From Clostridium sp. UBA2485 (GTDB taxonomy: Bacteria > Bacillota > Clostridia > Clostridiales > Clostridiaceae): 41,169 nt of DNA. The translations under genes were made by a program, and so were the position numbers. The stretch spans positions 16,467 to 57,635 of the forward strand of contig NZ_DDOV01000062.1 in NCBI RefSeq assembly GCF_002341865.1, given 5' to 3'. Under the pieces are notes generated by a model. That model was not told where the DNA came from. It saw only the letters and a list, made by a program, of their open reading frames with translations, and ran no database searches. Below are positions 23,987 through 31,715 of the stretch, piece by piece. Every line of letters starts with the position of its first letter. The first letter of the stretch is position 1.

Positions 23987-24790
23987 TTGAAATTATTTAT
24001 AAGCGCAGACATAGAAGGAGTTTCTGGTATAGTAGACTGGACAGAAACAAATAAAAATCATAGTGATTATAGAACGTTTCAATTACAAATGACAAAAGAA
24101 GTAAAGGCTGCTGCTGAGGGCGCACTTAAGTCTGGTGCTAAAGAAATTATAATTAAAGATGCACATGATTCAGCTAGAAATATAATTCATGAACTTTTAC
24201 CTAAAGAAACTGAATTAATAAATGGATGGTATGATCATCCTTATAGTATGATGGAAGGCTTAGATGAAAGTTTTGATGGAGTTCTATTTATTGGATACCA
24301 TTGTGGTGCTGGATTTAATGGTAACCCATTAGCCCACACAATAAGTAGCAATAAAATTAGATATATAAAATTAAATAATGAACTAGCAAGTGAATTTAAA
24401 TTAAATTATTATACAGCTCTTTCTTTAGGAGTTCCAGTAATCTTTGTATCTGGAGATAAGGAGTTAATTAAAGATGTTAATAATACTAATCCAAATATAA
24501 AAGGTTTAGCAGTTAAAGAAGGGATAGGTGCTGGGGCAAAACATTTACACCCAGTATTAGTAGAAGAGAAAATTAAAGAAACCGTTGAGAATACTATTAA
24601 AAATTATAATAAAGAATCTTTCTTAGGAAAAATGCCTGAAGAATTTAAAGTAGAAATTTGCTATAATCGTCATACAGATGCTTATAAAGCAAGCTTTTAT
24701 CCTAATGTAAAATTAAAAGATAATAATACTATAGAATTTACTTGTAGTGATTATTTTGAAGCATTAAGAATGAAGCTATTTTTAATTTAA
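23987..24790 (+). CDS. M55 family zinc metallopeptidase (DppA-like D-aminopeptidase)
   Basis: 267 aa. The TTG start at 23987 is backed by AAGGAGGG at 23974-23981. The zinc-binding N-terminus MKLFISADIEGVSGIVDW carries Asp8 and Glu10; further DppA residues are in IKDAHDSARN, FIGYHCGAG and NPLAHTISS (catalytic His). The family forms self-compartmentalised decamers that cleave D-Ala-containing dipeptides, usually for nutrient use of cell-wall peptides. A role alongside the D-Ala/D-Ser genes at 13-17 kb is possible, but no link in the sequence supports it. Length and motifs are complete. Monocistronic, with a terminator at 24803. Confidence 0.9.
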   Translation: MKLFISADIEGVSGIVDWTETNKNHSDYRTFQLQMTKEVKAAAEGALKSGAKEIIIKDAHDSARNIIHELLPKETELINGWYDHPYSMMEGLDESFDGVLFIGYHCGAGFNGNPLAHTISSNKIRYIKLNNELASEFKLNYYTALSLGVPVIFVSGDKELIKDVNNTNPNIKGLAVKEGIGAGAKHLHPVLVEEKIKETVENTIKNYNKESFLGKMPEEFKVEICYNRHTDAYKASFYPNVKLKDNNTIEFTCSDYFEALRMKLFLI

Positions 24791-24802
24791 TAAAGATGTA
24801 TT

Positions 24803-24849
24803 TATGCTACCTTTAACATGTATTTATCATATTTTAAAGGTAGCATTTA
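24803..24849 (+). terminator. Rho-independent terminator of the M55 peptidase gene
   Basis: ATGCTACCTTTAA and TTAAAGGTAGCAT form a 13-bp stem around a loop of about 17 nt, followed by TTTAAAT. Confidence 0.85.
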
Positions 24850-24949
24850 AATTATGGTTATCAACAACAAATTTATCACTTACATTATGTAAGGTATGGA
24901 TGTTTCATCTTTATATCATTAAAGAAGTTAGTATTATTCTAACGCACTA

Positions 24950-25059
24950 CGAACATATGTTCAAAGTTGCTCAATTGATCACTTTATGGAGATTATAGCT
25001 AAATATTTAGTTATACTATTAAAAAAATAGCTAAGAATAGGAAGGTTGAACATTTGTTC
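24950..25059. promoter_or_regulatory. Two LexA/SOS-box-like palindromes without an intact gene
   Basis: CGAACATATGTTCA (24950-24963) and GAACATTTGTTC (25048-25059) both fit the Gram-positive LexA box GAAC-N4-GTTC, about 97 bp apart centre to centre. The whole 24850-25220 stretch has no convincing gene; the next coding trace is the GNAT relic at 25221. They may be what remains of an SOS-gene promoter. Confidence 0.45.
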
Positions 25060-25220
25060 CCATTTTTAAAATTATATAAGGTATTATCAATTTTTCTAAC
25101 AAAGTTTATTATAAGTAAAAAAACTACTTAGAGTTACGAATAGGATTAAAATTGCTACTAAAATTGCTACTAAAATAATTAACTTACTTTAGCAGGTCTT
25201 TTATAAAGTCATATTAAACT

Positions 25221-25502
25221 GATGGATGGATTCCAGAAACAACCTACTTCTTATACATTGATGATAACCCTGTTGGTATAGAAAGAATTAGACATAGGTC
25301 AAGTAAGTATTTAGAAAGTATAGGCGTCGGTAATTTAGGGTACGCAGTTAGTAAACTATACCGTGGAAAGGGTTATGGAAATATCCTGTTTAAGAAATTA
25401 TTAAAGAAATGTATCTCCTTTGGTTATAACGATATAAAGTTATTTCCATACAAAAGTAACATTCCAACTATTAAAGTAATGCTTAAAATGGCGGACAGAT
25501 AG
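25221..25502 (+). pseudogene. GNAT acetyltransferase, N-terminally truncated relic
   Basis: An open frame without start codon reads DGWIPETTYFLYIDDNPVGI, ERIRHRSSKYLESIGVGNLG, YAVSKLYRGKGYGNILFKKL and ends at TAG 25500. This is the core of a GNAT: RIRHR strand, GYAV...RGKGYGN (acetyl-CoA pyrophosphate loop) and KSNIPTIKVMLKM. A TAA sits two codons upstream (25215), and the N-terminal ~60 residues are missing. The C-terminus ends at ADR instead of the usual asparagine-glycine-glycine tail. Target unknown; not expressed as far as can be seen. Confidence 0.75.
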
Positions 25503-25666
25503 TTGATTCTTAAACATAGCCTAAATTTTAAATAAATTATCCAGTGCTAAAGTTGATTAGGGTAGGGGAATCAACCATTTCAAAATAGACTATATATAAA
25601 AGATAGTTTTTAAAAGGACCAAAAAGGCATCTACTTATACTTTTTTAGTCCTAATTTTATAGTATT

Positions 25667-26686
25667 CTAATCTTCATCTGAAAGGGGATTCTTATTTATA
25701 GCAGTTCTAAGCCTCTCATCATCAACATGGGTATAAATTTGAGTAGTTGCAATATTTTCATGACCTAATATTTGCTGAAGTGTTCTAACATCTACCTTCC
25801 CGTGCTTATGCATTAATGTAGCAGAAGTATGACGAAGCTTATGTGGAGTATATTTATCCTTATCAAGTCCTGCTAATCCTACATATTTTTTTACTATACG
25901 TTCAACAGTTCTTTTATTTATCCTTCTATATTTACCACTAATAAATAGGGCATCTTTATCTTCTTTATCAACTCTAAAATTAATTTCATTCCTATATGGC
26001 ATATAACGATTTATTGCCTTTAATGAAGCTTTATTTAAATATATAGTTCTTTCTTTATTTCCTTTACCAATTATGGTTAAAGTATCTCCTTTAATTTTAG
26101 ATATATCTATACTACAAAGTTCAGAAAGTCTTAAACCACAATTTAAAAATAGGGTTATAATACAATAATCTCTTTCAGAATTTTTTTCTCTATTTTGTGC
26201 AGCTTGTAATAGATCTTTACTTTCATCTAAAGTTAAATATACAGGACTTCTTTTACCAAGCTTAGGGGACTCTAAGTCTACAGTTATATTAATAGGTAAT
26301 AACTTTGCTTTTGTAGTTAGATAATTGAAGAATGACTTTAGCGAAGCAACTTTTCTAGCTTTAGCACTTGATCTATTATTTCTTTCTTTCTCTAAAAAGG
26401 AGAGATAGCTATAAAAATCCGTTAGTGTAAGATCTTTTAAAACAGAAAGGTCAATGTCATTAACTGGTATATTATCAAAATCACCATCAAAATTAATAGG
26501 TAAGAGATTTTTATGTATTTTTAAAAACTTCAAAAAAAGAGTCAAATCAGAAGTATATGCAGTTATAGTATTTTTAGATACACCTTTAACAGTTAAAAGA
26601 TAATTTAAGTAATCCTTAACAAAAGGGGGAAGCTTATTAAAATTAGATGATTCATACTTAAGTTTATAATTATTATTATAATTCAT
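25667..26686 (-). CDS. Tyrosine site-specific recombinase, XerC/XerD-like
   Basis: 339 aa. The N-terminal SAM-like core-binding domain (about residues 20-160: DYLNYLLTVKGVSKNTITAY, KARKVASLKSFFNYLTTKAK) is followed by the catalytic domain with all active residues: Arg in CGLRLSEL, Lys in GKGNKERTI, His-x-x-Arg in HKLRHTSA, His in LGHENIATTQ and the nucleophile Tyr in IYTHV. It is slightly longer than classic XerC/D (about 300 aa) but complete. The frame opens at TTG 26698, which overlaps the ribosome site GGAGGAAAA; ATG 26686 is the proper start. It could act at dif or in a mobile element; no attachment sites were identified. Two large palindromes lie just upstream (26710-26782). Confidence 0.9.
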   Translation of the reverse strand: MNYNNNYKLKYESSNFNKLPPFVKDYLNYLLTVKGVSKNTITAYTSDLTLFLKFLKIHKNLLPINFDGDFDNIPVNDIDLSVLKDLTLTDFYSYLSFLEKERNNRSSAKARKVASLKSFFNYLTTKAKLLPINITVDLESPKLGKRSPVYLTLDESKDLLQAAQNREKNSERDYCIITLFLNCGLRLSELCSIDISKIKGDTLTIIGKGNKERTIYLNKASLKAINRYMPYRNEINFRVDKEDKDALFISGKYRRINKRTVERIVKKYVGLAGLDKDKYTPHKLRHTSATLMHKHGKVDVRTLQQILGHENIATTQIYTHVDDERLRTAINKNPLSDED

Positions 26687-26709
26687 GTTTTCCTCCAAAA
26701 TATATGATA

Positions 26710-26782
26710 ATGTCGTGAAACTTACATTTCACGACATAAATATTCTACAAAAGAGAGGTAAAATCCTTTATTTTTGTAGAAT
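26710..26782. repeat. Two adjacent palindromes upstream of the recombinase gene
   Basis: A perfect dyad ATGTCGTGAAA-CTTACA-TTTCACGACAT (26710-26737) is followed 4 bp later by ATTCTACAAAA...TTTTGTAGAAT (26742-26782, 19-nt loop). One could terminate the rhodanese gene on the minus strand, but T-tracts are poor; they could instead be operator or recombination sites for the neighbouring recombinase. Confidence 0.6.
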
Positions 26783-26832
26783 GACACAAAAGTTGGTGCA
26801 TTTCTTTTCTATGTATACTTTAATATATTAAT

Positions 26833-27225
26833 CTATTTAGTTTCTTTATAAAATTTATGTCCTCCTGAAAGATTATATACCTCTTTAAAACCATGGTTAA
26901 TTAATATATTTTGAGTTGCATTTCCAGTTACTCCTTTATTGCAGTATGTTATTGTTAAAATATCTTTATTTAAAGTATCAACTTCATCTCTAAGATTACT
27001 ATGTGATATGTTTATTGCTGTATCCACATGAGATTCATTATATTGTTTATTTACTCTTGCATCAACAATCTGAACCTCTTCTCCCTCATTTATTAGATTT
27101 TCAACCTCTTTACTAGATATGTCTTTATCTTTCTCATATATAATTATCTCGACTTTATCGTCATTTCTATGGGCTGTAGCTGCTGAAGTTCCAGCTGCTA
27201 CAGCTCCTATAACTAAAATCCTCAT
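26833..27225 (-). CDS. Rhodanese-domain remnant of a CoA-disulfide reductase (internal deletion)
   Basis: 130 aa. Residues 1-37 (MRILVIGAVAAGTSAATAHR, then EIIIYEKDKDIS) are the FAD-binding start of a pyridine-nucleotide disulfide oxidoreductase of the CoA-disulfide-reductase type. At about residue 38 the sequence jumps to a rhodanese domain (SKEVENLINEGEEVQIVDAR, ESHVDTAINISHSNLRDEVD, active Cys in ITYCNKGVTGN) that normally forms the C-terminus of the ~550-aa CoADR-rhodanese fusion. About 400 residues, including the redox Cys and the NAD and dimer domains, are gone in frame. The rhodanese part looks complete. AAGGTAGAA lies before the ATG. It follows arsR by 15 bp, so it is transcribed with the arsenic genes. 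Confidence 0.75.
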   Translation of the reverse strand: MRILVIGAVAAGTSAATAHRNDDKVEIIIYEKDKDISSKEVENLINEGEEVQIVDARVNKQYNESHVDTAINISHSNLRDEVDTLNKDILTITYCNKGVTGNATQNILINHGFKEVYNLSGGHKFYKETK

Positions 27226-27240
27226 AAAAATTTCTACCTT

Positions 27241-27564
27241 TTATTTGCATTCACATTTTGATTTATCTTTACATATACAATCATCCGTATCTGTTATAAG
27301 ATTCATAAAGAATAACACTAATTTATTACAGTTAGACCTGTTTAATGAATAATAATTCCAGATGCCCTCTTTTCTAGAATCTACGAGACCACAATCAATT
27401 AATACTTTCATGTGATGAGATAGTGTTGGTTGCGTAAAATTGAAATACTCTAATATATCACAAGCACACTTTTCCCCACAGGATAGAATATCAATTATTT
27501 TTAATCTATTTGGATCAGACACAGCCTTGATAATCTTTGAATTTTCTTCATAATTTAAGCTCAT
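27241..27564 (-). CDS. arsR: Arsenical resistance repressor, ArsR family
   Basis: 107-aa winged-helix repressor. The recognition helix is FNFTQPTLSHHMKVL, and the metalloid sensor is the ELCVCDL-like box in the form EKCACDIL (two Cys one residue apart, about residues 32-34), preceded by a third nearby Cys (ILSCGEKC). The C-terminus holds more Cys (DDCICKDKSKCECK). Arsenite binding releases it from DNA. AAGAGGTG lies 6 bp before the ATG. It has its own promoter at 27602-27630 and sits downstream of acr3, behind a strong terminator, with the rhodanese gene following. Palindromes typical for ArsR lie before arsD. Confidence 0.9.
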   Translation of the reverse strand: MSLNYEENSKIIKAVSDPNRLKIIDILSCGEKCACDILEYFNFTQPTLSHHMKVLIDCGLVDSRKEGIWNYYSLNRSNCNKLVLFFMNLITDTDDCICKDKSKCECK

Positions 27565-27601
27565 TTAATCACCTCTTTTATATAGATGTTTATATCTTCT
27601 T

Positions 27602-27630
27602 AATATATCCTTTCCCACATATTGTGTCAA
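27602..27630 (-). promoter_or_regulatory. Promoter of arsR and the rhodanese gene
   Basis: On the minus strand TTGACA (27625-27630) and TATATT (27602-27607) are separated by exactly 17 bp. Just downstream GATATAAACATCTATAT resembles the ATATAGAT half-sites of the arsD operator, so ArsR may also control its own gene. Confidence 0.65.
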
Positions 27631-27642
27631 TAATCACTGTAT

Positions 27643-27677
27643 TAAAAGCCCACTGTATTAAACAGTGGGTTTTTAAT
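27643..27677. terminator. Terminator between acr3 and arsR
   Basis: AAAAGCCCACTG and CAGTGGGTTTTT form a strong stem with T-runs on both strands, so it can end acr3 transcription on the minus strand before the arsR promoter. Confidence 0.85.
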
Positions 27678-27711
27678 TAAAATGTTATATCCTGTTTATC
27701 ATACCATCTAC

Positions 27712-28758
27712 TTATTTAGGAAACCATTCAGTTGTATTATTAGCAATCTTAACAAGTATCAACATTACAGGTACTTCTACAAGAACTCCCACAATTGTAG
27801 CAAGTGCTACTGGTGATGTTGTTCCAAATAATGCAATTGCTACTGCTACAGATAATTCAAAGAAATTAGATGCTCCAATCATACCTGCAGGTGCTGCAAC
27901 ATTATGTGGTAGCTTTAGTATTCTACTTGCTATATAAGCAATAAAGAAAATTAAGAAAGTCTGTATAATAAGTGGTATTGCAATTAAAATAATGTGTAAT
28001 GGATTTTCAATAATTACATCCCCTTGGAATGAGAATATAATTATTAAAGTTAAAAGTAATCCTATCACTGTTATATTATTGAATTTAGGAATAAACTCCT
28101 TTTCAAAATACTCTTTTCCCTTGTTTTTAGTAATAAATATTCTTGTTAAAATACCTCCTAATAATGGAATAACTACAAAAAGAACAACTGATAAAATAAG
28201 TGTATTCCATGGTACTGATATATCACTTATTCCCAATAAGAATTTAACAATAGGTATAAATGCGATAAGAATAATAAGATCATTAGTTGCTACTTGCACA
28301 ACTGTATATGCAGGATCTCCTTTTGTAAGGTGGCTCCATACAAAAACCATAGCAGTACATGGTGCTGCTCCTAATAATACTGCTCCTGCAAGATAATCCT
28401 TTGCAAGATTTGCAGGAATTAATCCTTTAAATATTACATAAAAAAACAATGATGCTATACCAAACATAGTAAATGGCTTAATAAGCCAATTAGTAACCCA
28501 TGTTACAAATAGCCCCTTTGGATTTTTTCTCACATTCTTAATACTTTGAAAATCTACTTTCATCATCATAGGATAAATCATTAACCAAATAAGTATTGCT
28601 ATTGGAATAGAAACATTAGCATACTCAAACTTATTTAAAAAGTCTGGAATAGCAGGAATAAACTTTCCAATAAGCACACCTAAAACCATACAAGCTATAA
28701 CCCATATTGTTAGATATCTTTCAAAAAATCCTATTCCAGATGCTTTCTCTTTACTCAT
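27712..28758 (-). CDS. acr3: Arsenite efflux permease, ACR3 family
   Basis: 348-aa, ten-helix inner-membrane transporter that exports arsenite. The family-specific Cys lies in GAAPCTAMVFVWSHLTKGDP (about residue 129), with PAGMIGASNFFELSVAVAIALF later; the N-terminus reads LTIWVIACMVLGVLIGKFIP. The frame opens at GTG 28767, which overlaps the ribosome site AAGGAG; ATG 28758 with correct spacing is chosen. ACR3 can work alone by proton motive force or coupled to the ATPase ArsA, encoded just upstream here. A hairpin with T-tract separates arsA from acr3 (28844-28888), so acr3 may need read-through or its own promoter. Confidence 0.93.
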   Translation of the reverse strand: MSKEKASGIGFFERYLTIWVIACMVLGVLIGKFIPAIPDFLNKFEYANVSIPIAILIWLMIYPMMMKVDFQSIKNVRKNPKGLFVTWVTNWLIKPFTMFGIASLFFYVIFKGLIPANLAKDYLAGAVLLGAAPCTAMVFVWSHLTKGDPAYTVVQVATNDLIILIAFIPIVKFLLGISDISVPWNTLILSVVLFVVIPLLGGILTRIFITKNKGKEYFEKEFIPKFNNITVIGLLLTLIIIFSFQGDVIIENPLHIILIAIPLIIQTFLIFFIAYIASRILKLPHNVAAPAGMIGASNFFELSVAVAIALFGTTSPVALATIVGVLVEVPVMLILVKIANNTTEWFPK

Positions 28759-28843
28759 ACTTATCACTCCTTTTACTGAAACATTTTATTTTTTTATATA
28801 ATTATATTTCTATAAAATAATTCCTATCTGATTTATTATTTTT

Positions 28844-28888
28844 AAAATTCCACTACAAAGATTTTTTATTGTTTTGTAGTGGAATTTT
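28844..28888 (-). terminator. Intra-cluster terminator between arsA and acr3
   Basis: AAAATTCCACTACAAA and TTTTGTAGTGGAATTTT give a 16-bp stem 4 bp past the arsA stop on the minus strand. It would attenuate transcription of acr3 from the arsD promoter. Confidence 0.75.
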
Positions 28889-28892
28889 AGTT

Positions 28893-30638
28893 CTAATCGA
28901 TTAACCGATAAAGTTTATCTCCTTTTATTTCTTCTGGCATCCATTCTATAAGTGCAAAGTTTCCTTTTGATATTTCATTAACTTTATTTATCCATTGCAC
29001 CTCATTACTTGCTTTTACTTTTAAAATATTATTAGTTGTATTAGCTGCATAGAAACTTGAATTAATTACCCACCATTTACTGTTTATGTCAGCTCTCTCT
29101 AAATCTTTTTGCAATCTCATAGCTTCATAAACCGGAGTTGTTTCAGCAAGTGTTACAATAATAACCTCTGTTTCCTTTTCATCTCTTAGTTTAGGTAAAA
29201 GTTTTTTAACAGACTCTGGAATATCCCCTTGTGAGCGTTGTATCTCTCTATGATAGCTTTGAGTTGAATCTAATAGTAACAGTGTGTGACCTGTTGGTGC
29301 AGTATCAATAACTACAACTTCATTTTCCGACCTTTCTACTATTTCAGCAAATGCCCTAAACACTGCAATCTCTTGAGTACAAGGAGATCTTAAATCTTCT
29401 TCTATATAAGCAATATCATCTCCACTCATGGTTTCCCTAGCTTTACTTAGTACCTCTTCCTTATACTTTTCAAGCTCTTTCTTTTCATCAATATTACTTA
29501 ATGTAATACCACAATCATCTTCTAACACAAACTTTAAATGTGCTGCTGGATCAGTAGTTGTCAAATGAACTTTCTTACCTTTTTTATTAAGTTCCAATGC
29601 AATTGCAGCAGCTATAGTAGTTTTGCCTACTCCACCTTTACCCATCGTAAATATTACTTTTTTGTCATTGGTATATAAGTCCTCTATTACATTATTTAAA
29701 TTAGAAATGTCAGTAACATTTAACTCTTCACTGTTAAATCTAACATTGCTTTCTTTTAAAAATGCTCTTACATTTTCAATACCTGTTACATTATAAGGCC
29801 TTAATGGAATTTCAAAGGCTTCAATATTTTTAATTCCTTCCGGTATATTCTTTAATGCATCCTGTTGTTTATTATAAATAGCAGTTGAAAGGGAATCATC
29901 ATATTCTTTAAGCACTCCATTTATAACTAAAATTTGATTGTTAACTCCTATATCTTGAAGTTCTTTAGATGCTCTTTCAGCTTCTTTTAATGGTGAAGCC
30001 TCTGGGCGTGATACAAGAATAAGGGTAGTTTTATCTTTATTAGCTAGAGTAGCAACAGCACTTTTATAAACTTCTTTTTTACTTTCTAATCCTGAAAGCT
30101 GCCCAAGACATGATGCACCATGAGTGTTTTCACTAATAAAATTACTCCAAGCAGAAGGAAGTTGAAGCATTCTAAGAGTATGACCTGTTGGGGCTGTATC
30201 AAATATAATATGATCATATTCTTCTTCTGCTTTTTCATCAGTTATAAAACTTGAAAACTCATTAAATGCAGCTATTTCAACAGTACATGAGCCTGAAAGT
30301 TGTTCTTCCATATTATTTATAACAGTTTGCGGTAATTTTCCTCTATATGGAGCTATTACACTTTCTCTATATTCAGCGGCTGCTTCCTCAGGATCAAAAT
30401 TCGCAACAACTAGATTTTCCACTTCTTTTATAGCGACACCTTTATTAGTCAGTTCAGTATTAAAAACATCTTGAAGATTTGAAGCTGGGTCAGTGCTTAT
30501 GAGCATAATCTTCTTACCTTCATCAGCTAAGGCTACTGCCGTTGCACATGCTGTTGAAGTTTTCCCAACTCCTCCTTTTCCAGTAAAAAATAAATACTTA
30601 GTTAGATTTATATCTGATACTTTAAAGTTCCTAAACAT
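28893..30638 (-). CDS. arsA: Arsenical pump-driving ATPase ArsA
   Basis: 581 aa, the full double-ATPase form. Two homologous halves each have a Walker A deviant P-loop (FTGKGGVGKTS at about residues 18-28 and MGKGGVGKTT at about residue 331) and a signal-transduction DTAPTGHT. Metalloid-binding cysteines sit in GSCTVEIAAF, GASCLGQLSG and SPCTQEIAVF, matching the Cys113/172/422 set of the E. coli plasmid enzyme. It hydrolyses ATP when arsenite is bound and powers the efflux permease; ArsD delivers the metalloid. GAGGGATAC precedes the ATG. Located 20 bp after arsD and before acr3. Confidence 0.95.
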   Translation of the reverse strand: MFRNFKVSDINLTKYLFFTGKGGVGKTSTACATAVALADEGKKIMLISTDPASNLQDVFNTELTNKGVAIKEVENLVVANFDPEEAAAEYRESVIAPYRGKLPQTVINNMEEQLSGSCTVEIAAFNEFSSFITDEKAEEEYDHIIFDTAPTGHTLRMLQLPSAWSNFISENTHGASCLGQLSGLESKKEVYKSAVATLANKDKTTLILVSRPEASPLKEAERASKELQDIGVNNQILVINGVLKEYDDSLSTAIYNKQQDALKNIPEGIKNIEAFEIPLRPYNVTGIENVRAFLKESNVRFNSEELNVTDISNLNNVIEDLYTNDKKVIFTMGKGGVGKTTIAAAIALELNKKGKKVHLTTTDPAAHLKFVLEDDCGITLSNIDEKKELEKYKEEVLSKARETMSGDDIAYIEEDLRSPCTQEIAVFRAFAEIVERSENEVVVIDTAPTGHTLLLLDSTQSYHREIQRSQGDIPESVKKLLPKLRDEKETEVIIVTLAETTPVYEAMRLQKDLERADINSKWWVINSSFYAANTTNNILKVKASNEVQWINKVNEISKGNFALIEWMPEEIKGDKLYRLID

Positions 30639-30658
30639 TTGTATCCCTCTTTTCTATA

Positions 30659-31030
30659 TTAACAACATCCACCATCACAACAACAATTATTAGATTTTAT
30701 TTTGATTGTAGTTTTTAAATAATCTTCTGGTATATCTAGTAATTTAGAAAATTCCTCATTAGTTGGATAAGCTTTTGTTTTTACAACCTCACCATCCACC
30801 ATTATTACTGGAAGCACCTCTACTCCATGTCTGTTTAAAATTTCATTTATTACTTTATTATCAACAAATATCTGCGGATTGCTAGTAAGGTTATACCTCT
30901 CAATTAATATTCCTTTGTTTTTCAAATTGTTTAATACAGTTGAAACTCTTAATAATTCTGGATCTACACTTGGGCCACAAACCCCTGTCGAACAGCACAT
31001 AGCTGGGTCAAATATAATCATTCTTTTCAT
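30659..31030 (-). CDS. arsD: Arsenite metallochaperone / weak repressor ArsD
   Basis: 123 aa. The N-terminal IIFDPAMCCSTGVCGPSVDP carries the essential Cys12, Cys13 and Cys18 of ArsD. The middle (NPQIFVDNKVINEILNRHGV, PVIMVDGEVV) is the thioredoxin-like fold, and the extreme C-terminus has a Cys cluster (NNCCCDGGCC) seen in longer ArsD forms. It passes As(III) to ArsA and can weakly repress the operon. AAGGAGTG lies 9 bp before the ATG. First gene of the arsDA unit, directly behind the operator-promoter at 31179-31231. Confidence 0.95.
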   Translation of the reverse strand: MKRMIIFDPAMCCSTGVCGPSVDPELLRVSTVLNNLKNKGILIERYNLTSNPQIFVDNKVINEILNRHGVEVLPVIMVDGEVVKTKAYPTNEEFSKLLDIPEDYLKTTIKIKSNNCCCDGGCC

Positions 31031-31178
31031 ATTAATTCACTCCTTCTATTAAATAAAATTTATTTTTACAGATGTATTTTTATCTGCATAAGTAACAATA
31101 TTTATTTGTTTAAATCGTATAACATTTCAACTATTTTTAAATATTATTCATACCTTAAATTAACTTTAATCAATCATT

Positions 31179-31231
31179 ACATAGATGGCTGTCTATGTAT
31201 ATAATATAGATTATTATCTATATGTTGTCAA
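31179..31231 (-). promoter_or_regulatory. arsDA promoter with two ArsR operator palindromes
   Basis: Minus strand: TTGACA (31226-31231), 17-bp spacer, TATATT (31203-31208). Inside the spacer and overlapping the -10 is ATATAGAT-TATT-ATCTATAT (31204-31223), a perfect 20-bp dyad, and just downstream ACATAGA...TCTATGT (31179-31198). Together they are good ArsR operators that would cover the -10 and start site. Sequence up to 31330 is otherwise empty. Confidence 0.75.
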
Positions 31232-31330
31232 TATACGTTCTAAAAAATAAGCAATAATAGTTCTATACATATACAATTATCTATTTATATACTTATATTA
31301 TGTTAATAGCTAAATATTGTTAATAAAAAA

Positions 31331-31376
31331 ATATTAGATGCAGTAAAATTAATATTAAAGATACTACATCTAATAT
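31331..31376 (-). terminator. Terminator for minus-strand transcription
   Basis: ATATTAGATGCAGTA pairs with TACTACATCTAATAT (one mismatch); on the minus strand it is followed by a run of six T. It lies just past the short minus-strand frame at 31412-31597 and before the arsD promoter. Confidence 0.7.
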
Positions 31377-31411
31377 TCTTTTATTATCTAAATTGAATTA
31401 GATTTTTAGTC

Positions 31412-31597
31412 TTAATTTTTAATATTAAAGACCATCAGATTCGCTTCTTGATTATTTTTATTATATTTAACAACAAAATCTACTAATGGAGGAGCAATAA
31501 CTGATTTAAAGTCTATTACATCATTCGGCCTTGACTCTTTCATACGTATAGCATAGGAAACCCAATTTTTATAATGTTTTATATTTAATCTATACAA
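31412..31597 (-). pseudogene. Short unidentified frame, probably a gene remnant
   Basis: 61 codons starting at a TTG without ribosome binding site, containing MKESRPNDVIDFKSVIAPPL then VDFVVKYNKNNQEANLMVFN. The amino-acid usage looks coding, and a terminator follows on the same strand. I do not recognise the family; it could be the tail of a decayed gene whose start has been lost. About 31640-31690 also shows a short frame ending VNLQEQEVEIISKK, which may belong to the same decay. Confidence 0.3.
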
Positions 31598-31715
31598 TAA
31601 CTTTTATATTAATTAAAACTTTATTATTCTTATTTTTTAGATATAATTTCAACTTCTTGTTCTTGTAGATTGACTTAAACTATATTGATTTCATTTTAAT
31701 TCATTATCTACTTTT

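Noticed and set aside
24804..24998. 64-codon plus-strand frame after the M55 peptidase
   Set aside because: It begins inside the terminator hairpin, has no ribosome site, and its composition (many Leu, Thr, His, Cys) does not look like a clostridial protein.
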